Shown here: one piece after another, positions 1-7,185 of the stretch
Numbering within the stretch: the first letter of the stretch is position 1
Layout of the letters: each line of letters opens with the position of its first letter
DNA from: Alphaproteobacteria bacterium
GTDB taxonomy: Bacteria > Pseudomonadota > Alphaproteobacteria > UBA3830
Reading direction: 5' to 3'
Assembly: GCA_025998595.1 (NCBI GenBank)
Contig: BNWE01000001.1
Span: 1 to 49,285 of the forward strand
Length of the DNA: 49,285 bases
Translations under genes and position numbers: made by a program
Notes under the pieces: model-generated
Databases searched by the model: none
The model's input: only the letters and a program-made list of their open reading frames with translations
Told to the model about the DNA's origin: nothing

Positions 1-309
1 TAGCGCTAAGTGTTCTCCTCGCGTCTCGGTTGAAAAATATGTTCCCAAAGCCTTTTCGACTGACTGAATAGATATGCGACGCAAAATATTCGAAAGCGTT
101 GCAATTGCAGGAATCGAGTTCGAAAAAACCAATGATTCTCGAGATTTCTTCGGCAAACTTCTGCCACACATAACTATCCTTTTGAGACTCTTGTTACCGC
201 TGGAAAGTCCAGCTGTAAGCAGGCGGAAAACACTCAATAATGTATGCCTACGACCTGATGGATTCCGCGGATCCTCTATACTTGAAAATATTTCTGTTAA
301 CGTTGCCAT
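1..309 (-). CDS. ISAs1-family transposase, N-terminal 103 residues (runs off the window)
   Basis: The frame is open from ATG at 309 to the window edge without a stop. It begins MATLTEIFSSIEDPRNPSGR and continues with a conserved His, a leucine-rich helix and GNKSLKRIVMCGRSLPKKSR. This matches the DDE_Tnp_1-associated N-terminal region of ISAs1/H-repeat transposases (IxDPRxxxxxxH, then xxIxxWGR). The DDE catalytic domain would lie beyond the edge. This copy has Cys where the mirror copy has the family-typical Trp, and Val and Thr where the mirror copy has Gly and Ser. A GAGGCAAGAG stretch upstream could serve as ribosome binding site. It cannot be told whether the full gene is intact. Confidence 0.7.
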   Translation of the reverse strand, partial: MATLTEIFSSIEDPRNPSGRRHTLLSVFRLLTAGLSSGNKSLKRIVMCGRSLPKKSRESLVFSNSIPAIATLSNILRRISIQSVEKALGTYFSTETRGEHLAL

Positions 310-372
310 TCTCTTGCCTCTATAAAACTTATTAATACTTTATTACTTCTTGGGGAGAATTAAAAGACCCTG
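1..372 (-). mobile_element. Insertion sequence end, ISAs1-like, cut by the window edge
   Basis: The transposase start lies 63 bases inside a CAGGG-type end (bases 368-372 read on the minus strand), which I take as the IS terminus. It resembles ISAs1-family ends from memory, so the exact boundary is tentative. All four arm-to-arm mismatches fall inside this element, as expected for a multicopy IS. The outermost 8 bases, TAGCGCTA, are self-complementary. Confidence 0.6.
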
Positions 373-472
373 GGTATAGCGCCTCTCCGTAAAAAATATT
401 TTGATTTTAACTACCAAAACATTCAATTGTGTGCTAGAAGATAGCCAGCAGCTTTTTACTGTGGAGCCTTTG

Positions 473-1702
473 ATGTCATTAAATGATAACTCTGATAATA
501 AAAAAGTTTCGATTCCCCAGACCATATGGATTTTGGGATTGGTTAGTTTCTTTTCCAATTCGGCGGCAGTCGTTATAACGGCTCTGACTCCTGAATTTAT
601 CATAAACGTGTTGCACTCTACTCCAGCAGCAGTTGGATGCATTAGAGGACTATCCGAGGCCATATCGTATCTGGTGAAAATGTTCTCCGGAGTTTTCAGC
701 GATTGGCTGGGAAAACGCAAAATTCTCATTCTGATAGGATATCTGTGTGCCGCCTTCACAAAGCCAATGTTTGCCCTATCAAATGGGCTCGGCCTCTATG
801 TGACCGCTCAGTTCCTAGAACGAATAACCAACGGTCTGAGAGATACTCCAAGGGATGCACTCATTGCTGACTGTGCTCCGAAGGAAGTAAAGGGCGATAG
901 CTACGGCATACGCAATAGTTTTGCATACTTTGGATCTCTGGTGGGTTCTGTAGTCTGCGTTTTCATATTATCTAATTACAGTGGAACATCGGCCGATAGC
1001 ATAAGACTCGTCTATATGATTGCGTCTCTTCCTATTTTTATTTCGGTACTTCTAATATATTTTGGCATCAAAGAACCAAAAGGCATAGTCCCCCTGAAAG
1101 ATCGGAATGGATTTCCCATAAAAAAGTCAGACATCAAACAATTGGGCTCAAAATTTTGGTATTACATGCTTGTATGTTTTATTTTTATGTGCTCCAGATA
1201 TAGTGAGGCGTTTCTGGCTCTTCGAGCAAAGGAAATCGGCTTGTCTCTCAAGTATGTGCCACTCATATTAGCTGTTATGTATCTATTTAATGCTCCAACA
1301 TCGAAAATCGTTGGATCCTGGTCTGACAGGCGCGAGAGAAAAATATTCCTAGCCTTGGGGTTCTGCATGATGATGGCCTCCTGCATAATTATGGCTCTTG
1401 CAACCGAAATATGGCACGTATTTGTTGGAGCAGCCATCTACGGAATTCACTGGGGAGCAACTCAGGGAACCTTCTACGCCATGGTAACTGACTACTCTCC
1501 TCCACAAATAAAAGGCACATCAATTGGGATCTTCAATCTCGTCTACAGTGCGGGAATATGCGTTTCAAACTTGCTTACGGGATTATTGTGGACTCATAGC
1601 GGTGCAGATGTGGCGCTTGCAGTCAATGGTGCTATTGCATTTGTGGCGGCAATTAGCATAACGTTCGTGAAGCCAAATAAACAGAAAGTCGAGGTAAAAT
1701 GA
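473..1702 (+). CDS. Major facilitator superfamily transporter
   Basis: This is a polytopic inner-membrane carrier of 409 residues, the usual MFS length, with about twelve hydrophobic segments. An early MFS loop signature is visible (SDWLGKRKILI). After the fourth helix comes RDTPRDALIADCAPKEVKG, typical of a broad MFS subfamily of drug or metabolite exporters. A second SDRRERK loop occupies the equivalent place in the C-terminal half. Substrate is not predictable. I chose ATG 473 because GTGGAG at 461-466 is a well-spaced ribosome binding site. A TTG at 401 would add 24 residues without one. The stop overlaps the prfB start (ATGA), so the two genes are probably translationally coupled. Confidence 0.85.
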   Translation: MSLNDNSDNKKVSIPQTIWILGLVSFFSNSAAVVITALTPEFIINVLHSTPAAVGCIRGLSEAISYLVKMFSGVFSDWLGKRKILILIGYLCAAFTKPMFALSNGLGLYVTAQFLERITNGLRDTPRDALIADCAPKEVKGDSYGIRNSFAYFGSLVGSVVCVFILSNYSGTSADSIRLVYMIASLPIFISVLLIYFGIKEPKGIVPLKDRNGFPIKKSDIKQLGSKFWYYMLVCFIFMCSRYSEAFLALRAKEIGLSLKYVPLILAVMYLFNAPTSKIVGSWSDRRERKIFLALGFCMMMASCIIMALATEIWHVFVGAAIYGIHWGATQGTFYAMVTDYSPPQIKGTSIGIFNLVYSAGICVSNLLTGLLWTHSGADVALAVNGAIAFVAAISITFVKPNKQKVEVK

Positions 1703-2794
1703 AAGAAGAAACAAGAAAAGTATTCGAATCGATGGATAATACGCTGGATTTGCTTCGGAGGTTTCTTTGACCCGGATGCGCTGGAAACCAAACTAAACGA
1801 GCTATCCGGACTTAGTGAATCTGAAGATCTGTGGTTGGATCCGGAAAAAGCGAAGTCTGTCATGCAGCAGAAGTCCAACGTGGAAGGCGACTTAAATAAA
1901 TTCAAGAAAGCAGCAACGGATATCTCTGATTTGAAAATCATGCTGCAAATGGCTGAAGATGAAAACGATGAATCCACCGTAGCAGAAGTGGAAGCTGATA
2001 TTTGCAAGCTTCACGAGTTCATGAAGATCTATCAGCTGGAGTGCTTCTTTTCCGGCGATGCGGATCAAAACAGCTGCTATCTGGAAGTACACGCTGGAGC
2101 CGGTGGAACAGAGGCACAGGATTGGGCTCAGATGCTGCTGCGCATGTACTACAGATGGGCGGAAGACCACAAGTACTCCGTCGAAATAATCGAAGAAAGC
2201 CCCGGAGAAGAAGCCGGCATAAAATCTACCACCATGAAAATCGATGGGAAAAAAGCGTACGGATGGCTAAAAAGCGAGTCCGGCGTTCATCGACTTGTCA
2301 GAATATCGCCGTTTGATTCCAACGCCCGTAGACATACGAGCTTTGCATCCATTGGCGTGTATCCGGTAATTGATGATTCGATAAATATAGAAATAATCGA
2401 CAGCGATCTGCGCATCGACACCTATCGCGCGTCCGGAGCAGGAGGACAGCACGTCAATAAAACCGATAGCGCCATTCGCATTACGCATATTCCGACCGGA
2501 ATAGTCGTCCAGTGCCAGATCGATCGCTCCCAGCATCGCAACCGCGCCATGGCCTTCGAAATGCTGAGGTCTCGACTATATGAACTGGAACTGAGAAAAA
2601 AAGAAGAGAAACTAAACGCCATTGATAAAAACGACATCGGATGGGGACACCAAATCCGCTCCTATGTTATGCAGCCGTATCAGATGGTAAAAGATCTGCG
2701 AACCGGATTCGAAAAAGGTAATGTGTCCGCCATACTGGACGGCGAAATCGACGAGTTCCTCCAGACATCCATTAGCGCAAGAGTCCTAACATGA
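1699..2794 (+). CDS. prfB: Peptide chain release factor 2, with programmed +1 frameshift
   Basis: RF2 recognises UAA and UGA in the ribosomal A site and triggers release of the finished protein. ATG 1699 opens 23 codons and reaches an in-frame TGA at 1768. A +1 slip at CTT-TGA continues in the second frame to 2794, giving about 364 residues, close to the 365 of E. coli RF2. The stop-recognition SPF tripeptide is at about 203-205 and the catalytic GGQ at about 248-250, in GAGGQHVNKTDSAIR. The N-terminal coiled-coil domain is intact. The start overlaps the MFS stop. Calling the gene from an internal ATG at 1835 would lose 45 N-terminal residues. Presence of RF2 indicates that UGA is a stop codon here. 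Confidence 0.96.
1757..1771 (+). promoter_or_regulatory. prfB +1 frameshift signal
   Basis: The bases read GGAGG-TTT-CTT-TGA-C. A Shine-Dalgarno-like GGAGG lies exactly 3 bases before the CTT slippery codon, followed by the poor-context stop TGA-C. This is the classical autoregulatory signal: when RF2 is scarce the ribosome pauses at TGA and shifts forward one base. Confidence 0.93.
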
Positions 2795-2887
2795 CAATCC
2801 GAGCCGGCGTAGCATATTTCCTGCGTTGCTACTGTTCTGCATTTGTGAGCTCAGTCTCTTTTTAGGTCGCCACTTGATGTACTTTCA

Positions 2888-3067
2888 TATTGAACCCTAA
2901 CTCCGCTCTAGTTTAGTATGCCTACACCGCTTTTGCCTGAATTTTCAGATTTTATTGTTGAGCAATATGCCGTTAATTAGGCGGTCTATATTTTTGCAGA
3001 AAATACTCAAAAATGAACCAAAAACACGATAGGCAGTATAAAATGAAGCGGGGTTAGGGATTGAACA
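2888..3067. repeat. About 180-bp element with imperfect 48-bp terminal inverted repeats
   Basis: Bases 2888-2936 and the reverse complement of 3018-3067 align over about 48 bases with roughly 70 per cent identity. Shared cores include CCCTAAC-CCGCT, a TTTA-TA run and GCCTA. The interior is AT-rich and no convincing protein is encoded. It lies between convergent prfB and a secreted-protein gene. It could be a miniature transposable element or a decayed IS remnant. I see no clear target duplication. Confidence 0.5.
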
Positions 3068-3085
3068 TGCACATATGTCAATAAA

Positions 3086-3131
3086 GCGTTGCATTTGCAA
3101 TTTGACATAGCCAAACACAGAAATGCAACGC
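3086..3131. repeat. 11-bp perfect inverted repeat
   Basis: GCGTTGCATTT at 3086-3096 pairs with AAATGCAACGC at 3121-3131 across a 24-base loop. No T-tract follows on either strand, so a terminator role is not supported. Confidence 0.5.
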
Positions 3132-3144
3132 ATAGGTTTTAAAT

Positions 3145-3187
3145 ACTCCAAAAGGAAACGTAGTAATTCCAACGTTACTACCGGAGT
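3145..3187 (-). terminator. Probable intrinsic terminator of the 3208-4221 gene
   Basis: Read on the minus strand, GTAGTAA pairs with TTACTAC (3160-3166 with 3175-3181) across 8 bases. A T-rich run, GTTTCCTTTT, follows. An outer ACTCC/GGAGT pair extends the structure. It lies about 20 bases after the stop of the secreted-protein gene. Confidence 0.5.
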
Positions 3188-3207
3188 GTAAAATCTCCGA
3201 ACAAAGC

Positions 3208-4221
3208 TTAAGCTCCCCCCGTCTTCTTAGGAGCTGCCTTCTTTGTAGCCACCGGTGCCGGCTCCTTCTTAGCTGGTGTCGCCGCTGGTGCCGGCGCCTT
3301 CTTAGCTGGTGTCGCCGCTGGTGTCGTCGTCTTCTTAGCTGCTGCCGCTGCCGTTGACGGTGTCGGTTTCGCCGTCTTAAGCGCTGCCTCCAGCTGCGTA
3401 CTTAATGAATCTATCCTATCATTAGCTTCTTCCAGCTGCGTCTCTAATGATACAATCTTCTTATTAGCTGTTGTCAGATTCTTCTGTAGCGTAGCTACGT
3501 TCGTACTCAGTGCCGCTTTCTCAGTCTGTAGATCACCTACTACCCCAAAACTCTCTCCTTCTGCTGCCAATCTCGCAGATTCGCCAAGCGCATTTATGGT
3601 ATCATAAAGATTATATATTGCCGTAAGAACTTTATCATCGCCAGTCTTTGAGCTTTCTGAACCCACTGCAGTTTGTGTTGGTCCATCTGGCCATTTACCA
3701 CTAAGCTCACCCTTTTTGTCTGCCACTCCTTCATTTATCAAATCTCTACATGTCTCTGCGAATCCTTTACCAACTTCATCTACAAGAAGAGCTTCGGTGC
3801 TTGTCTTAACAAGCTTCCGTGCATCATCACAGTCAGGAACAATATCGTACTTTTTTCTTGCGTGCTGAATGGACTCCAGCGCAACACCAACCGATTTCCA
3901 CCCCTTTTCGCAGGTTTCCACCAATCCTACAAGTGCCTTGTTGGTCTTATTGACTTTGTCAGTTCTGAACTTTTTTAGATCGGCAAGAAATTGCTTCTGG
4001 ATTTTTATTGCAATATTTGCCTCATCGATGTAGTCTCCCTTCCCCTTATCCTTAGCATATCCGGCATTCTTAAAAAACGCAATAACCTCTGAGTTATTGT
4101 GTCCAAGCGTGGTTTTTGCGCCCGTTGTTCGCCCCTTAGCATCAAACAGTCCCGCATTTGCATCATCGACGCCAGCCATCAACATCATTGCGACAGCTGA
4201 TCCTATTAATAACCTTTTCAT
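3208..4221 (-). CDS. Secreted protein of unknown family with coiled coil and Lys-Ala-Pro tail
   Basis: I do not recognise the family. The 337-residue product starts with a clear Sec signal peptide (MKRLLIGSAVAMMLMAG, cleavage likely after DDANA at about 23). Residues about 24-220 form a helical domain with two cysteines (TCEKGW and DIVPDC) around VALESIQHARKK. The same elements occur in the 5264-6718 protein, so the two are paralogues. Residues about 225-285 are a coiled coil (QTEKAALSTNVATLQKNL). From about 285 to the end the chain is almost only Lys, Ala, Pro and Thr, with PAATPAKK twice, like histone H1-type polycationic tails. AGGAGG lies 5 bases before the ATG. Export across the inner membrane is well supported; function is not known. 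Confidence 0.85.
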   Translation of the reverse strand: MKRLLIGSAVAMMLMAGVDDANAGLFDAKGRTTGAKTTLGHNNSEVIAFFKNAGYAKDKGKGDYIDEANIAIKIQKQFLADLKKFRTDKVNKTNKALVGLVETCEKGWKSVGVALESIQHARKKYDIVPDCDDARKLVKTSTEALLVDEVGKGFAETCRDLINEGVADKKGELSGKWPDGPTQTAVGSESSKTGDDKVLTAIYNLYDTINALGESARLAAEGESFGVVGDLQTEKAALSTNVATLQKNLTTANKKIVSLETQLEEANDRIDSLSTQLEAALKTAKPTPSTAAAAAKKTTTPAATPAKKAPAPAATPAKKEPAPVATKKAAPKKTGGA

Positions 4222-4242
4222 TTTTCCTCCTATATAATGGTT

Positions 4243-4272
4243 AATGTAGTTAGTGTAACGATAAAAAGTTAA
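4243..4272 (-). promoter_or_regulatory. Candidate promoter of the 3208-4221 gene
   Basis: On the minus strand TTAACT (4267-4272) and TACATT (4243-4248) are 18 bases apart. The same TACATT -10 hexamer occurs before the paralogous gene at 6718. Confidence 0.4.
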
Positions 4273-4464
4273 AGAAACGTTAACTTATAGAAGAAAACAT
4301 AAAAAAACATCATTTTTTTTACAAAAGAAACAGATTGTCGAATCGCCTAAAATATGAGTATTTTTTGCAAAACATATGGTAGTTTTGAAAGAATTTCTAG
4401 AAAAACATTTATTACAACGACCAAAAATATGCAAGATTAAATTGAAAATGTAGGATTTTTTTTT

Positions 4465-4498
4465 CTGGCTCCATATACCACTTCGTGGCTCTGGATTG
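4465..4498. repeat. Half copy of the dispersed palindromic repeat
   Basis: The core CCACTTCGTGGCTCTGGAT differs by one base from the reverse complement of the right half of the repeat at 8517-8548. It lies downstream of the broken transposase gene. Confidence 0.7.
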
Positions 4499-4570
4499 TA
4501 AGTAGAGGGTGCCCAAAACCACTAGTGCAGAGCTTTCCAAACTTGGCTCTCTAAATCTCCTGCCAGTTGT

Positions 4571-5125
4571 CTAAATAATGGGGGTCATGTGTTCTATCTG
4601 AGCGCGTTCGCCAAGCACCATATGCTTGTATAGCTTGAAAGTCCAGGGCTGTGCGTGCCTATTGAAAGTCCGCCCCTTCTTCTTGACAGGAGCAGATATC
4701 GATTTCGTTACAAAGCCGTTCTTCATCAGAATGTTCAAGATGCGTCCGACTGTGCTTTCGCTCATGGTTTGACCGTGCTCACGCCTCAAAATCATGGCGA
4801 TTTTCCGCATGCCGTATGTCGGATTCTCTCGGCGAATCTTCAGCACCAATCCTCTCTGATGCTCTTCCCAGCAGCGAATACGAGTATGCTTTGGCCGTTT
4901 AGAAGATGGCGTCCACGTTTCCTGCAACATGCTCGCCAGAACCTTCCTGCGGAGATAATACGTCGCTCGCGATATACCAAGATCTTTTTGTGCTGCCTTC
5001 TCGCCAACCATATCTTTCAGCCTTTCACAGTCTTCTATTAGAGCCTTGATCTGATTAATAAGATCGTTTTCCTCTGTATTAATTCAGCAATTCGGTCTAA
5101 GATCATTACTGCGCAGATTGTGCAT
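4571..5125 (-). pseudogene. Broken IS481/IS3-type transposase (integrase-like) N-terminal part
   Basis: The longest intact frame (4571-5011, 146 residues) has a helix-turn-helix (QKDLGISRATYYLRRKV) and a second HTH-like segment (YGMRKIAMILRREHGQTMSE). It ends at GERAQIEHMTPII, just where the rve/DDE catalytic core of IS481-like transposases (GERxQIDHM) would begin. Upstream the same frame stays open to ATG 5125, which has a good ribosome binding site, but codon 14 is TGA. The gene is therefore cut at both ends: a stop early on and loss of the catalytic core. No terminal repeats could be assigned. Confidence 0.65.
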
Positions 5126-5128
5126 ATC

Positions 5129-5185
5129 GGTCTCCTTTCGGTCTCCTTAAGGTTAATTTAAAATACTTCACCTATTTTGGAGACC
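5129..5185. repeat. GGTCTCC boxes: two direct, one inverted
   Basis: GGTCTCC occurs at 5129-5135 and 5140-5146, 11 bases apart (about one helical turn). The inverted form GGAGACC is at 5179-5185. The boxes lie just before the start of the broken transposase gene and include its ribosome binding site. They could be an IS end, an operator, or a hairpin. Confidence 0.45.
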
Positions 5186-5263
5186 TTTCACTTTCTTTGC
5201 AACTAAAAATATATAGTCGTTTGGTTTTGGAGCCGTCTCATATCTATTTGAACCTTTACACAT

Positions 5264-6718
5264 CTACCAATTATCGTCATCCTCATCATCGGGATGTATC
5301 TGCGCTCTCAATGCAGCTAGGCGCGGCCCTAAAGCTGCTGGTGCCGCACCACCTATCACACACACCTTCGGTGCTGTAGCTTGTTCGATTTCGCCAGCAG
5401 CTAACATGTCGGCGGCTTTCTTGGCATCCTCTGCTTTTTTTCGCTCAGCGGGATCCGCGGCTTTCTTGGCAGCAGCCTCTTGCTCAGCGGCAGCGTATCG
5501 TGCATCGTTGGCCGCTTTACGTGCCTTAAGCTTTTCAAATAATTCACCTGCTGATGCAGAACGTCTGTGCGACGATTGTGGCATTCCCTCTCTTGCATTC
5601 AAAGGCTGTGGTGGCGCACTACTTGAGCGACTGAGACTTGGTGGCGGTGATACGCTGTCTGCAGCATTTGCAGCAGAGTCATCGTCGTCATCATCAAGTA
5701 AGTAGTGAGAGTTTTTAACTGCCTTCATGATCTTAGCATATGGATGTGGTGGCAAAGGCGGTGGCGCGCTATTTGAGCTATTGCGATTTGGTGATACGCC
5801 ACCAGGTGGCAAAAACTGTGGCGGTATCCGACTACCATTGCCATAGAGATTATGACTATAATCAACGTCATTTTCGGCTTTATTTCTTCGCGCAATGCGC
5901 TTATTTAGGGCTGAACCAGAAAGCACCTTACTCTCGTCGTAGAGATTATGACTGTAATCAACGTCACTTGATGATGTTCTTCTCGGCGGCGGAGGCGGTA
6001 TTGTTATAGTGCCTCCAGCGCTTACGATAGGCGTTGTCAATCTGGGTGATGGCGCTCTTCTCGGCGGCGGAGGCGGTATTGTTATAGTGCCTCCAGCGCT
6101 TACGATAGGCGTTGTCAACCTAGGTATTTCACTACTCACCACAGTCTTTCTATTGAATACAATAGGTTCTGCCAATCCTTGTATAGCCTCATAAAGATCA
6201 TATATCGCTTTTGCTGCACCAGATTTATCTGATGACGATGACGCATCTGGGGCAGATGGCCACTTCTCAAATAGCTTACGCAATGGTTTGAATGCTTCTT
6301 CGCCTACCAATGCAGCAAGATCGCTTGTGCTCTTCACAACAGCATTTAACGCATCTTTACAGTCAGGCACAATATCATCCACTTTTCTTTTATGCTGAAT
6401 GGACTCCAGCGCTATGTCAACCTTCTGCCAAGCGCTTCTGCAGGAACTTATCGTCCTCGCATGTTTTTTCTTGGTTGTCGTATTGAGAGTGTTCAGACCG
6501 TCATAAAATTTCCTCGTAATACCTATTGCCTCAGTTGCATCATCCGTGGAACTTTTGTAATAACTACCTAACATTTTAACGGTATCTTTGTTGTTGTGCC
6601 CCCAGCTGGTTTTTTTGTCTGATTGCCCACTGCCAGTCCCAAACGGCCATGCATTTACATCTACAACGTTTGCCACCAACATAATTGCGACAGCCGATCC
6701 TATCATTAACCTTTTCAT
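5264..6718 (-). CDS. Secreted proline-rich protein with PPPPP and tyrosine repeats, unknown family
   Basis: The product has 484 residues. A Sec signal peptide (MKRLMIGSAVAIMLVANVV, cleavage near VNA at 23) is almost identical to that of the 3208-4221 paralogue. Residues about 24-190 share its domain: GHNN, a Cys in SSCRSAW, VALESIQH-like DIALESIQHKRK, DIVPDC, KWPSAPD and IYDLYEAIQGL. Residues 200-251 are two 26-residue repeats ending in IPPPPPRR. DVDYSHNLY then occurs twice. A further proline-rich part (APPPLPPHPYAKI), an acidic run of six Asp at about 341 and an Ala/Lys-rich helix (residues about 400-450) follow. AGGAGG lies 5 bases before ATG. Polyproline plus tyrosine motifs resemble bacterial proteins that act on host cytoskeleton or signalling, but this is only an analogy; no WH2 or kinase motif is evident. 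Confidence 0.85.
   Translation of the reverse strand: MKRLMIGSAVAIMLVANVVDVNAWPFGTGSGQSDKKTSWGHNNKDTVKMLGSYYKSSTDDATEAIGITRKFYDGLNTLNTTTKKKHARTISSCRSAWQKVDIALESIQHKRKVDDIVPDCKDALNAVVKSTSDLAALVGEEAFKPLRKLFEKWPSAPDASSSSDKSGAAKAIYDLYEAIQGLAEPIVFNRKTVVSSEIPRLTTPIVSAGGTITIPPPPPRRAPSPRLTTPIVSAGGTITIPPPPPRRTSSSDVDYSHNLYDESKVLSGSALNKRIARRNKAENDVDYSHNLYGNGSRIPPQFLPPGGVSPNRNSSNSAPPPLPPHPYAKIMKAVKNSHYLLDDDDDDSAANAADSVSPPPSLSRSSSAPPQPLNAREGMPQSSHRRSASAGELFEKLKARKAANDARYAAAEQEAAAKKAADPAERKKAEDAKKAADMLAAGEIEQATAPKVCVIGGAAPAALGPRLAALRAQIHPDDEDDDNW
5966..6121 (-). repeat. Tandem 78-bp repeat coding for 26-residue PPPPP units
   Basis: Two in-frame units (6121-6044 and 6043-5966) are nearly identical in DNA over at least 60 bases, pointing to recent duplication. 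Each unit encodes RLTTPIVSAGGTITIPPPPP plus RR and four variable residues. Confidence 0.9.
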
Positions 6719-6751
6719 TTTTCCTCCTATATTTATAAAAAAGCATACTAA

Positions 6752-6780
6752 AATGTATCAAAAAAAAACGGTTTTGTCAA
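6752..6780 (-). promoter_or_regulatory. Sigma70-type promoter of the proline-rich protein gene
   Basis: On the minus strand TTGACA (6775-6780) and TACATT (6752-6757) are separated by 17 bases. The leader that follows, with TATGCTTTTTTATAA and then ATATAGGAGG, is very similar to the leader of the coiled-coil gene at 8904. Confidence 0.7.
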
Positions 6781-7120
6781 ATGTTTTTGAAAAATATTTT
6801 TGATTTTTTTGTTGAATATTGTAATATCGTTTTAAAAGCGTATCAGGATGCGAAGATGCGAACACTCCGCACGTCCTTCTCGGCAGTCATTGCAAGACAG
6901 GGCGACGCATTCAATTTTATAAGTCGGTTTCCTGAATCCCAAGGCACTTCACGCTCCGAGGAGCTCTGGATGAGTAGTTGCACTACGAGCATTTATTTAT
7001 CGGATAGCGCATGTGCTGCAAGTACAGTATGTGGCCAGAGCTCCAAAAGAAGCGCTCACAATGACGCTGGACGCACAGGAAATAGCCCTGAAAAAGCTCC
7101 ATTGGCGTTAGAGAAAACAC
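6781..7120. other. Gene-free stretch with patchwork repeats
   Basis: A frame opens here from ATG 6781 into the outer-membrane protein gene, but the first 135 codons have no ribosome binding site and no protein-like pattern. The stretch holds a dispersed repeat copy at 6931-6977. It is flanked by inverted bits resembling AGTCATTGCAAGAC (6881-6900 region) and CACAATGACGCTGGACGC (7058-7076 region), typical of repeat debris. Confidence 0.55.
6931..6977. repeat. Copy of the dispersed palindromic repeat
   Basis: Read on the minus strand it has ACTCATCCAGAGCTCC, then GGAGCG, then GGGATTCAGG. This is the order of blocks seen in the other copies (TCATCCAGAG, GAGCG, GGGATNC). Confidence 0.55.
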
Positions 7121-7149
7121 TTGCAATTTTTTTAAAGATGTTGTATAAT
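7121..7149 (+). promoter_or_regulatory. Sigma70-type promoter of the outer-membrane protein gene
   Basis: TTGCAA at 7121-7126 and a perfect TATAAT at 7144-7149 are spaced by 17 bases. Transcription would start about 30 bases before the ATG at 7186. Confidence 0.8.
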
Positions 7150-7185
7150 GCTATTATTATTTTTTGGAGAAGTGAAGGAAGTGAT

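Larger units (their letters stand above)
4222..4570. other. Gene-free stretch between secreted-protein gene and broken transposase
   Basis: The stretch is AT-rich, with many T and A runs. It holds the candidate promoter at 4243-4272 and a half copy of the dispersed palindromic repeat at 4465-4498. I see no further gene. Confidence 0.6.

Noticed and set aside
1..8. Hairpin telomere of a linear replicon at the self-complementary TAGCGCTA end
   Set aside because: Only 8 bases, within a transposase reading frame at an arbitrary contig end.
401..472. TTG start of the MFS gene giving 24 more residues
   Set aside because: No ribosome binding site, non-membrane residues unlike the family; ATG 473 has a good site.
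3086..3131. Terminator hairpin
   Set aside because: Good stem but no T-tract on either strand.
6781..7185. Long N-terminal extension of the outer-membrane protein
   Set aside because: It crosses repeat debris and the promoter; the signal peptide begins at 7186.
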